Position numbers and translations under genes: made by a program
Source: Stemphylium vesicarium
Taxonomy: Eukaryota; Ascomycota; Dothideomycetes; Pleosporales; Pleosporaceae
Length of the DNA stretch: 64,000 nucleotides
Reading direction: 5' to 3'
NCBI GenBank assembly: GCA_004380135.1
Contig: QXCR01000034.1
Coordinates: forward strand, 248,001 to 312,000
Shown: piece by piece, positions 38,743-48,024 of the stretch
Layout of the letters: each line of letters starts with the position of its first letter
How positions within the stretch are numbered: position 1 is the first letter of the stretch
Notes under the pieces: generated by a model
Databases searched by the model: none
What the model was told of the DNA's origin: nothing
Seen by the model: the letters and a program-made list of their open reading frames with translations, nothing else

Positions 38743-41184
38743 TTAGTAGGTGCCGTAGCCGGAGCCGTAGCCGCCGTTGGAGCCAGCACCGTAGCTGTTG
38801 TCGGGGGTAGGGGTGGCAGCGGGGGTGGAAGAGGCGACGGTGGAGGCCTCAGGGGTCTCAACGGCGGAAGAGGCAGGGCCGGAAGGCTTGCCTCCGTAGC
38901 CACCACCGACGGGGTAGGCAGCGCTGGACTCAGCACTTGCAGGGACGGTGGAAGAGGGGACGGCAGTCTCGCCGGTGGCGGTAGGACCCTCAGAGACGAA
39001 AGAGAAGCTGGGGAGCTCAGAGGTGGCGCTGCTGGGGGCAGGGACGTAACCGGTGCCGGTGGGCATTGAAGGCTTGGTGGAGGTCTTGAAGCCAGTTGGG
39101 CCAACAGGGTAGGGGTTGGTGCCGTTACCAGGGACGGGGTACATGCCAGTGGGCACAGCGGGCATACCAGAGGAAGCGGTCTCGTCAGCGGGAACCTCGG
39201 GGGTGGAAGGAGAGCTGGGGGTACCGGCGGGGTAGTCGCCACCAGCGGTGACAGTGACGGTCTCCTTGGCAGTTACGGTGACGGTAGCAGGGGCAGAGCA
39301 GTCTTCGCTGCCCTCAGATCCAGCAGGAGTAGAGGGAGTAGCGTTCTCACCACCAGCGGGGCCAGTGGGGTAAGAGTTCTCACCGCCAGCAGGGCCGGTA
39401 GGGTAGGAGTCCTCACCAGCGGGGGAAGAGGGAGTGGCGTTCTCACCACCGGCGGGGCCAGTGGGGTAGGAGTCTGAGCCAGCGGGAACATCGCCCTCAC
39501 CGGTGGGGGTAGGCTTGACAGTGACGTACTTGGTTGAGGTGGAGGTGGAGCTGATGGTGCTGGTAACGTCCTCACCACCGGCGGGGCCAGTAGGGTAGGA
39601 GTTCTCACCGGCAGGGCCAGTGGGGTAGGCGTTCTCACCACCGGCGGGTCCGGTAGGGTAGGAGTTCTCGCCGCCAGCAGGGTTGGTCTCGTCGGAGGGA
39701 ACCTCGCCAGTAGGAGTGGGCTTGCTCATGGTGACGATGACAGTGGAGTACTGGGTAGAGGTGGATGTGGAGGTGACCTCGGTAGTGACTGGGTGAGCAG
39801 TCGAGCCAACACCAACGGTGTACACGAGGGTCTCGGTGTAGGTGTTGGTTACCTCAGAGACGGGGTACTTGCTGGTGACACCGGTAGGAGTGGCCTGGGG
39901 AAGCTCAGACTCGGGGCAGACAGTGGTGCCAACGACGATAACACTCGTCTCGAGCGAGGTGGAGCGAGCGGGGCAGTCAGTAACCTCAGGAGGGCAAGCA
40001 GTCTTGGTGAAGATCTGGGTGCTGTAGATGGTGCTGGTGACCATGTCGCTGACGGGGGTGGAAGAGGCGGGGTAAGAGCCGGTTCCAGTGGGGTGAAGAG
40101 GGTAGCCGGTTCCAGCCATGGAGCTGGTGACCGCCTCAGGGACAGCGGAAGAGGGAACGGAGCCGGATGGCTTGCCTCCATAGCCACCACCGGGGTAGTA
40201 GCCAGTGCCGGCAGCGGGGGTAGAAGAAGCGACGGTAGAGGCCTCAGGGGTCTCAACGACAGAAGAGACATCGCCGGAAGGCTTGCCTCCGTAGCCGCCA
40301 CCGACGGGGTAAGAGCCAGTGGGAACGGCAGAGCTCATGGTGACGCCCGAGGGGACGACAGATGAGCCGGAGGGGTAGATGCCCGAGGAGACAGCGGTGG
40401 ACTCAGCCGGGATCGGGGAGCTCATGCTGGGGGTGGCGGCAGTGGAAGCCTCAGGGGTCTCGAGAGCCGAGGAAGATACAACGGCGGAGGAGGCAGGGCC
40501 AGAGGGCTTGCCACCATATCCACCGCCAACGGGGTATCCAGCAGAGCTGGTGGCAGCAGAGGGAGTGGCAGTGGACTCAGCAGGAACGGGGGTGCTCATG
40601 CTGGGAGTGGCCATGGTGGAAGCCTCGGGGGTCTCGAGAGCCGAGGAAGAGACGACGGCGGAGGAGGCAGGGCCGGAAGGCTTGCCACCGTATCCACCAC
40701 CAACTGGGTAACCAGCAGAGCTGGTAGCAGCTGAAGGAGTGGCGGTGGACTCAGCGGGAACGGGGGTGCTCATGCTGGGAGTGGCCATAGTGGAAGCCTC
40801 GGGGGTCTCGAGAGCCGAGGAGACTACGGCGGAGGAAGCAGGGCCGGAAGGCTTGCCACCGTAGCCGCCACCAACCGGGTATCCGGTGGAGGAGACAGCT
40901 GGGGTTGCGACGGTGGAGGCCTCGGGGGTCTCGACGGGAGTCGCAGAGCTGACGATGGGAGTCGCAGAGCTGACAGCGGGGACGGAGCTGGAGCCAGCGG
41001 GAGGAGGGGCAGCGCCGTACTCTCCACCGTTGGGAGAGCCGTAGCTGGCACCACCACCGTAGCCACTGTTGCCACCGTAGGAGTCGGTAGCACCATATTG
41101 ACGGCGAGCCTGGCGGTGGCTGCGAGCCTCAGCGGCATCGGCAGCGGCGAGAGCGGCCAAGAAAGCAACGGTGAGCTTCATCAT
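38743..41184 (-). CDS. Large repetitive S/T/P/G-rich secreted cell-wall-type protein
   Basis: Single exon, 813 aa. A signal peptide is evident (MMKLTVAFLAALAAADAAEA). A short basic RSHRQARRQYG segment follows, possibly a Kex2-type processing site after RR. The mature protein is low complexity and likely heavily O-glycosylated. GGGYGGKPSG occurs six times. Three copies lie in a 58-residue tandem unit (174 bp in DNA). Several YPTGPAGGEN units lie in the middle. Two stretches of alternating T/S and V residues (TEVTSTSTSTQYSTVIVTMS) resemble cell-wall proteins. Four cysteines sit in a small block (TACPPEVTDCPAR ... TTVCPES). The C-terminus (GSNGGYGSGYGTY) lacks a GPI-anchor hydrophobic tail. An adhesive or wall-structural role is inferred. 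Function unknown. Confidence 0.8.
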   Translation of the reverse strand: MMKLTVAFLAALAAADAAEARSHRQARRQYGATDSYGGNSGYGGGASYGSPNGGEYGAAPPPAGSSSVPAVSSATPIVSSATPVETPEASTVATPAVSSTGYPVGGGYGGKPSGPASSAVVSSALETPEASTMATPSMSTPVPAESTATPSAATSSAGYPVGGGYGGKPSGPASSAVVSSSALETPEASTMATPSMSTPVPAESTATPSAATSSAGYPVGGGYGGKPSGPASSAVVSSSALETPEASTAATPSMSSPIPAESTAVSSGIYPSGSSVVPSGVTMSSAVPTGSYPVGGGYGGKPSGDVSSVVETPEASTVASSTPAAGTGYYPGGGYGGKPSGSVPSSAVPEAVTSSMAGTGYPLHPTGTGSYPASSTPVSDMVTSTIYSTQIFTKTACPPEVTDCPARSTSLETSVIVVGTTVCPESELPQATPTGVTSKYPVSEVTNTYTETLVYTVGVGSTAHPVTTEVTSTSTSTQYSTVIVTMSKPTPTGEVPSDETNPAGGENSYPTGPAGGENAYPTGPAGENSYPTGPAGGEDVTSTISSTSTSTKYVTVKPTPTGEGDVPAGSDSYPTGPAGGENATPSSPAGEDSYPTGPAGGENSYPTGPAGGENATPSTPAGSEGSEDCSAPATVTVTAKETVTVTAGGDYPAGTPSSPSTPEVPADETASSGMPAVPTGMYPVPGNGTNPYPVGPTGFKTSTKPSMPTGTGYVPAPSSATSELPSFSFVSEGPTATGETAVPSSTVPASAESSAAYPVGGGYGGKPSGPASSAVETPEASTVASSTPAATPTPDNSYGAGSNGGYGSGYGTY
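39310..39680 (-). repeat. Imperfect short repeats encoding YPTGPAGGEN units
   Basis: Within the secreted protein gene, units of roughly 33-36 bp encode SYPTGPAGGEN-like peptides at least six times, partly interrupted. Third-position differences show they are not freshly duplicated. Confidence 0.75.
40440..40960 (-). repeat. Three tandem 174-bp units in the secreted protein gene
   Basis: The string TCTCGAGAGCCGAGGA recurs at about 40458, 40632 and 40806, spacing 174 bp. Each unit encodes 58 residues with GYPVGGGYGGKPSG then SSALETPEAST then MATPSMSTPVPAESTATPSA. The units are near identical at DNA level, so copy number may vary between strains. Confidence 0.9.
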
Positions 41185-44100
41185 GATGGATATTCAAATG
41201 TTCCTAGCTCTTAAACTTGAAAGGGTGAAGACGAAAAGATCCGGGAAAATCGATATCAGGCGAAGAACGTTGAAGATCCAGGAAAGAGTGACTGGAGTTC
41301 AAAGAATGTGACGTCCGAAGACAATTGGATAGCGAGTGTGGTAAGGAAAAGTTGCCTTGGGGTAGTGAAGAAAGAAATCTACGAGCGGAGGAGAGGCGGT
41401 ATATGAAGTCCTGAGCTGAGCATTGCAGGACTCGGGCCCAGCGCACATTGGTTGCTAATGGGAGCACAGATGCGCCCAAGATGGGCGGCCCCTGGCGGCT
41501 GTTAATTTCGTTCAGGAACAACCGGCTGCAGGGGCCAGTCAGCGGCGCTGCTAGCCAGGAACAACTTCCAGGGGCTGCATGAAGCTATCCACTCAGGAGG
41601 GTCAGCGAGGAACGTCTAGGCATGGCAGCCGCTGGCAAACACGCTGCTAGCACGCCGTCGCCGCTGAGAGGTGAGTGCCGTCTTTGCCATGGTCACGACG
41701 GCATGCCTGAGGGGCCCGCTTGCGCTGAGTGTCTGCACTGGGATAGCCTCGCTGCCTCTTGGATTCCATCTCTTTGCTCGCCGGCCGCCTCCACGGGCTG
41801 CGTTTCATGGCGCTTGGCCAAAATAGAAAGCGACCAGGCGCAGATCCTCCCTGCTAGAAGCATCGATACATACGGGCGGGTACCTGGCAGATGCGCACTG
41901 TCGGTGAGGGCTCGCATCCGCGCCGAGAATCAGCGCATACGATGCTGTGGGCCGAGTCAAAATAGTGCTTGCTCGAGCATGATTCGGCCCATTCGCCACC
42001 GCCAGCACATGGTACTACGGGGGAGATGGCTGTGCCACCATCTGTAGTAGCTCATGTTGAGGGCGCTCTCGTGATTGCGGAGTGGCTTGTCGATAGGCGT
42101 GTGGATAAGAGCGCGGTGGAGCGGTCGCTGGTGTTTTGGCCTCGTTTGTGCAAGCGGCGCGGATGGTGCGACGCGCGACCTGCTCCTGCAGCTTCACAAG
42201 TCTGCACAAAGGACCCCGAAGTGACTTCATCGCCGGCCGCCATGAGTCGACGACGCGCAATCCAGACTATCGCATCTTCTAGCCTCTAGTCGACATCGCC
42301 ATCCTCCGTCACGTCGTATCGACTTCGTGTCGTGCGTCCAACGGTCCGCCGAACGTAAGCCACAGTGCCACAACCTTCTCTCGGCTCCCTTCGAAGCCCC
42401 TAGCAGGGCCACTCCCGTGCCCTGCGCCTTTGAGACATGTCCTCGCTGTCAGTGCATCTTCGCATAAGGCACAGCCACCGTCGACTACACTGCGACTACT
42501 TTGACCGTCTCAGCCTGTTGCAACATGTACGGGCTCCTCAAACGAAAAAACATGTCATCGTCGGCGTCGACATGCAGCAAGGTATGCGATGCTGGAAGCA
42601 TCGTGGAAGCATTTCCCGGCTCCAAAATAGATGACCTCCCCCGCCTAGTCCCTGTTCCCTCGCATTGGGTGGCATGAGCGTGTTCTCGACTCTTCAACGA
42701 ACACCCACCACATCACTCGGAAATGAGGTCGATCAGTCGCTCGTTTCCAGTCCGTTTCTGGTTTTGTTTTTGCCGCCTTTGCTCATCAGTGGCCCGTCTG
42801 CAATGTCCCTGTGTGTACTTGTTCCTGTGCCGAGGTGTGGGAAGTAAATGAGACAATATTCCGGATGCTGGATACGAACCTTCACACACTCGGCGGGTGA
42901 AAAGCAGAAGTGAGTGCGAGACGCATACCAATGCTGCCAATGGCCATTACTCGAGAGGGAAGTAGCAATGATGCTGTATACACACTGCCGCAAGTCAGGC
43001 AACGTTCCTCGGAAGGCGCTGTCTACCATGGAAGGCAGGCACGATCGTTCTTGCTGGATTCCCGCTGGGTTTCAGCATAAATGTCACATTTTCTGCCATG
43101 TGGTACTGCATGAAACAATATCCATCTTTTGAATCTTCAAGTTTCCACCCCACACTATCACATCGCATCGCATCATGCCATCTACCCGGCTCACCTGCCA
43201 GCCACCCGCATCAACGGTCCATACCAAGACTTTCCTTCTTATCAAAGTTATCGCCAGTCTATCAATCTGCTGCAGCGGATCGTGCCGCCCATCGAAACAA
43301 AGGCTGGCCTGAAACGAAACGTCAGAACTGCCAGGCTATCCCAACAGCTACCTAGGTACATCTGTGGCACACGGCTCGGTAGCCCAGACGTCAGCCATGG
43401 TAGAAGCATTAACTTGCCAAGGTGCCTTAGATGTGAGGGGTAGACGCCTCCACGATTCTCTAACTCTGGACGATTCCTGTATATCGACATCATTAGTCCA
43501 CCGGCTCAACGGATAATCTCAAATATCGATGACCAGTTGGAACAACTGTAAAGCTTTTTACAAATCTACTCCAAATTCTCCGAGTGATCGACGGAGCTTG
43601 AGGCTGGTTGCGCTAGAAGTTTATGCGACGCTCGCTTCTATCGGGCTATAGAAGCTTCGAACGGCTGCCTCAGACTAGCGTTAGATCAGCCTTACTGTGA
43701 AAAGCAAGTATGCTGGATACGTTGGTAGACTAACGTTGACGTACATAAGGCTTAACATGAAACCGCCACCTAGATGGTTCGGATGATGTCGATTTGCCCC
43801 ATGTGAAGTGCGCATGTTTCGAACAGGTTTGGGTTCGCCTATCGTGGCATGTAGCCTCCACGCACATCTATCGTTTATAGCGTTTCTCGCCTATCATGTG
43901 ATTTATCCTCCGCCCGTACACAAGACATGGCACTTTCTTTGCGAAATAACGCTATGAGGCGGCTACAGTTGTATCTGCTAGTGTCGCCGGAATTAGTCTT
44001 ACCAGCGACTTGTAACCTCCGCGCCTGTGAAAGGCAGCCTGACCGCAGTCTTCTACGACACAGAAAGACGAGAAACCACAAACATTAATCCAAGCTGCAA

Positions 44101-46259
44101 GCCTATGAATAAAGGCTCTTGATCATATCGGTACCTGACACTACTGTTCTCAGGTCTTTCAATTTCATATCTGTTACCCTAATAATACCTATCTGGTGAT
44201 GGATCGCTGTAGGCAAACGAGCGAGGGTACAGGGCAGGAGTGACGGCAAAGTATGGGACAGCGGGGTGATGAACCAAAAATGATTGTGAACAGGACGCAA
44301 GAGGTAATAACGGAATTTTATGAAGGGCTGAAGGGCGAGAGTGGCTGTAGGCAGACGATAGCGACAAAAGAAGGACGGAGATGTCATCACAGTGATGATT
44401 TGAATTCATTATGACAGATACATGACTGCGCCCTGATTCCAAGTTCACCCATTGTATGTATAACCGTTTAAATCCTGTCAGACCTTGCCTCATCTGCAAT
44501 TTACTCACTAGAGATGCTAGAATACTTAGTTAATCAGGTGTGAAGAGCACAAATGGGGATGGAGCGCCTTCCTGTACGAAAATCGGGTAGACAGGTCTTA
44601 AACAGGGCTTCATGGATAAGTGAAATCTGACACAAGGGTCTACATTGGGTATGTTTGGTAAACTACAGGATTCAACACCATTTGTTGATTGGAAGTGTGT
44701 TTGTGTCATTGGAAGAATTGGCTCTCTCGTAGTTGTACTAGGTCTATTGTCTTCCATAGTTAATAGGTAGAAGATCAACAAGCCTACTAAGGGACTAATG
44801 ATAGCCAGTAACAGAGACTAACGCGACGTTAACAACCACCCTTTATAGTAAATCACAGTCTGTCTAATGCTATATAGCTGGCTAGAAGAACTCGTGAACA
44901 CCACCCCGCATCACTTCTTGCCAGTTTATGTAATTTACTTCGCTGTATTCATTCTAATACCTTCACGTCCGGTTTATGCCCTCAATTATGGCAGTAGGTG
45001 AAAAGTCGAGCTGGCAGTGGAAGCAAAATGGCGCGTGGCTCATACACCGGCTCTTAGACTACATCAGTGCAGTCTAGAAGCCGCAGTTTTTCACATCTCT
45101 CGTCAGCAGTCTACCTAGGTATTATCTCATGCCTCAATGATTGATGAGTCTTGCAACGATACACCCCGTCGCCGGTACGGTAGTCTGCAAGGAATTGTGG
45201 GCCTAATGGCGACAGTACCGAGGGGCAGTAGGGTAGGAAAGCGAGAACCATGTAATTAGGGCGCAATTGTGCCCGTAGTCATTGGGATAATTCAGGTTGG
45301 ATATGGAGTTCAACAGGTGCGAAAGTGTGGTAGCGAAGGCACAGAAAAGATCGCGCCAGTAGTAAGAAGGATCAGAACCGGAAGGCAGTGACGTCGCCGC
45401 AGCTGTTGTGACGGGATCTCGTATAGAAGAACGGATGACCTACGGGAGACACCACCCCAGAAGGAAACGACTGGTGTGATACCTAATGGCGAAGTAGATA
45501 TGGAGAGGCCAGAGAAGTCAAGCGCGCGAACAGAGTGCGAGAGAACCAAGTAGAGTCGCTAAACGGCGACTGCGTGAAGCATACAAGGTGCTGGCTTTGA
45601 TCAGCCTTTGATATGGGTCTGCTCGGGACGTGGGCCCAGCAATGTTGCAACAGCCGCAGGTATAGAATTAGGTGGTGGACTCATCACCTCCATGGCGGAA
45701 TTGCCGAACTGGCCGTGGCAGCTACAACCAGTGCTACAAAATCGTAGCAGCAGATGGTGTGGGGTAAAGAGGTGCAAAAGCGATAAAGTTGTCGCTTTTG
45801 TTCTCACAGAGTGAACGCGGGGCAAATACAAGGTGTGCTAGCTATCCACTCTGCTATCATGCCTAGATGGCGATAGCGGCTTGGGGAGCAGTGGCTTGCA
45901 TGTATCAACCTCGTATCGCCGTATGCGTCCCTCGAAGCCAGACAATGGGTTCAGGTGGAAGCGTGCGGCATACGACGGAGATTGTCTCGTTTGTAGTGCC
46001 CCAAAAGCTGAGCTCGCTGTATACAAGTCTGCTAGGTGCCTTACTAAGATCAAGTTATAGCGATCCGTATTCTGTACCATGTAATATCGAGGGGCGACTC
46101 GGCTCTTTATGCGAGTGTCATCGTCATCACATGTACGTTCGCCCTACAGCGACATAGCCAAGGTTATGTCCAACGGTCACTGGGGGCTTTGCGCGAGTGA
46201 AGGGAATCTTCTTCCTCGAGCAACTGGAACAAGCCAGAAGTCTCAATGAAAAAGAGGGT
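41185..46259. other. Gene-poor region, no supported gene
   Basis: About 5 kb. The left about 350 bp is upstream of the secreted protein gene. The rest holds only short, domain-free frames on both strands. It becomes AT-richer between about 43,500 and 45,300. No LTR, terminal inverted repeat or transposase remnant was recognised by eye. The right end abuts the U2 3' end. Confidence 0.45.
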
Positions 46260-46510
46260 CGCGTCAGTCTCAAGAAGTGCAATAGAGACGACACTGTGCC
46301 GATGAGTATAAGCAAGCCCAGTGACCCATCAGCTAGTTTCAAAAATAAGAATAATCTTGAATGAGTCCGTAGACTCGTTTCTTCGTTGAGGTTAGCATGT
46401 GATTTTGTTGATGGAGAGCCACATGGATATGCAAAGCTGTCGTAACTTACCAGAGATTAAACTGAAAAGAACAGATACTACACTTGATCTAAGCCAAAAG
46501 GCAAAGCTGC
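46260..46510 (-). ncRNA. U2: U2 spliceosomal snRNA gene containing a 70-nt intron
   Basis: Read on the minus strand, the gene begins near 46510 (exact end uncertain by a few bases) with CTTTGCCTTTTGGCTTAGAT and AAGTGTAGTATCTG. This is the U2 5' domain, with GTAGTA (46481-46476) as the intron branch-point recognition sequence. TTTCAGTTTAATCTCTG is stem-loop IIa up to 46451. An mRNA-type intron (46450-46381) follows. The second part has stem IIb GAGTC-TACG-GACTC (46376-46363) and Sm site ATTTTTGA (46346-46339). Stem III follows, then a stem IV loop UAUUGCACUUCUU (46284-46272) flanked by GUCUC/GAGAC, like the U2B''-binding loop. The mature RNA would be about 180 nt, normal for U2. Splicing creates UUUCAG...CUGAAA, a perfect 6-bp stem IIa. 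This RNA pairs with pre-mRNA branch sites in every splicing reaction. Confidence 0.93.
46381..46450 (-). other. Spliceosomal intron inside U2 snRNA
   Basis: The 70-nt segment begins GTAAGT (minus strand 46450-46445). It has a perfect branch sequence GCTAAC (46396-46391), and ends CGAAG with the AG at 46382-46381. That AG is the first one after the branch site, 10-11 nt downstream. The length matches the mRNA introns of neighbouring genes. The segment has no counterpart in U2 of yeasts or animals. Confidence 0.85.
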
Positions 46511-46594
46511 AGGGCTATTAGCAAGGTCGAACAGTAGGGGTGGAGTTGGGGAGACTGACAGAGCTAAAGAACAGGAGAGAGGTGGGAGGGCAGG

Positions 46595-46602
46595 TTTATA
46601 TA
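46595..46602 (-). promoter_or_regulatory. TATA-like element upstream of U2
   Basis: TATATAAA on the minus strand lies about 85-92 nt upstream of the predicted U2 5' end. A TATA at this distance is plausible for an RNA polymerase II snRNA promoter in fungi; this is inferred from position only. Confidence 0.45.
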
Positions 46603-48024
46603 CACGAGTGGGAGGCGCTAGTGGCTAGGCGAGACTTCGGCCGTTGCCTGGCTCACGGTGACGTCGAGAGAGGTAAAGGTGGGACCGAAAAGCGGTGAAT
46701 CGGAATAGGGATTGCTGCATGCAGCCGCAAACGAGGCGTAGCGAGGTTCGGGTAGGTTCTGGAACACCAAAAATGGTGTATAGAGGGTACGGTTCGCATT
46801 GCATAATGTGCAAGGTGCAGTGTGCATAGCGGTAGTGAGAGCAGTGTGTGTGTCTCCGGCCGAGTTTCGGCACATGGCATTCGGAGCCGGGGAACCGGTA
46901 GGCTTGAGCGACGAGCTGAGGAAGACGGCCATGAGTGATTCGCGACACCCAACTCTCGTACGCTCAGGCTCAGCGGTTCGGTATGCTCCCAGGGCACCCG
47001 ACCCTCGTCGCAGCAAAACTTGGTGGCATGGCGACGAGTGTTGGTGATGATAGGCAGTACGTATGACGTGATGATGAATAATATTGCGTGGGTCGGAGGG
47101 CCTACATCGCTCTATAACCTTCGCAAGGCAGACTATGTCTTATCAGCGTCCTCAATTTTCAGAGTTGCTAGCTTTTTGAAAAGAGCATGAGGGACTAAGG
47201 TGACGAATGCAAGTTATGTGGTGCAAGTTTCAATATTGCTCTCTTGCGGACGAGAATGAGAGCACCTGCACGCGCCGACTATGATTTGTCCCGTTACAAG
47301 CACTGGAAAGAGCCCATGTATCGTTTCGGAGAGCGGCTGCCGATTAGTACTCAGACTGATTGAAGTCGAGTGAGACTGAAGGGGCAGCCGCGAGGTCACA
47401 GCAAGTACCGCAAGGCCGCAGCAACGGTCGCTTTGCGAATCCTTTGCACAATCCTAGCCGCTCTGCCTGGAAACACGAATATCTCCAGAAAGCTTCGAGT
47501 GACCAATGATGAAGGCGGCAGCGCCCAGTTTCCGATCGCGGTTATAGATGTGACTAAACGTTCCTTTCCCAACGAGTATCACATCAACAACAGCTTGCGT
47601 GGTCTCAGATTTGCGGCTTTGACCCACTCAGCGGCCGAATCGAAGACCTTTCGGACTGCAATTTCAGATGCACAGAAGCTACAACCTCGACAAGAGGGAC
47701 CACAAGCATGAGAGCTTGGCCGAAGGCTGTCACAGATGGCAGGAACTGGAAGGGGCTGTCCGGGTTGCAGTGAATGCTGAATTTCGCCCGTTTGCGCAAG
47801 GTTTGCGTCGAAGACAACAACAGAGCTCTCTCGTTTCACGGGGGCCCTTCACTCTGCACATCGATGTGGTGTTAGAGGATTGGGATTGAACTGCCTTGAT
47901 TTGACGACGAGGCAACCACAATGGACAGAGGCCGATGAATACATGTGACACAGCCGTAGACAGATACGATCATGAACGAAGCTACCCCCTGACTTTACAT
48001 CGATTCTTCGCACAGAATGACCAG
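46603..48024. other. Intergenic, no supported gene
   Basis: About 1.4 kb from the U2 upstream region to the 3' end of the SDR-deacetylase gene. A frame at 47370-47711 (plus) and one at minus 47579-47839 overlap and have no recognisable domain. Confidence 0.45.

Noticed and set aside
39793..40711. Long plus-strand frames opposite the secreted repeat protein
   Set aside because: They are antisense shadows of a repetitive GC-rich gene that has a signal peptide in the minus frame.
42862..42890. B-box-like GGTTCGTATCC on the minus strand
   Set aside because: Flanking bases do not pair as a T-arm and no A box lies at a suitable distance.
46127..46342. Short minus-strand protein frame over the 3' half of U2
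   Set aside because: It is explained by the structured RNA; U2 motifs and stems account for the sequence.
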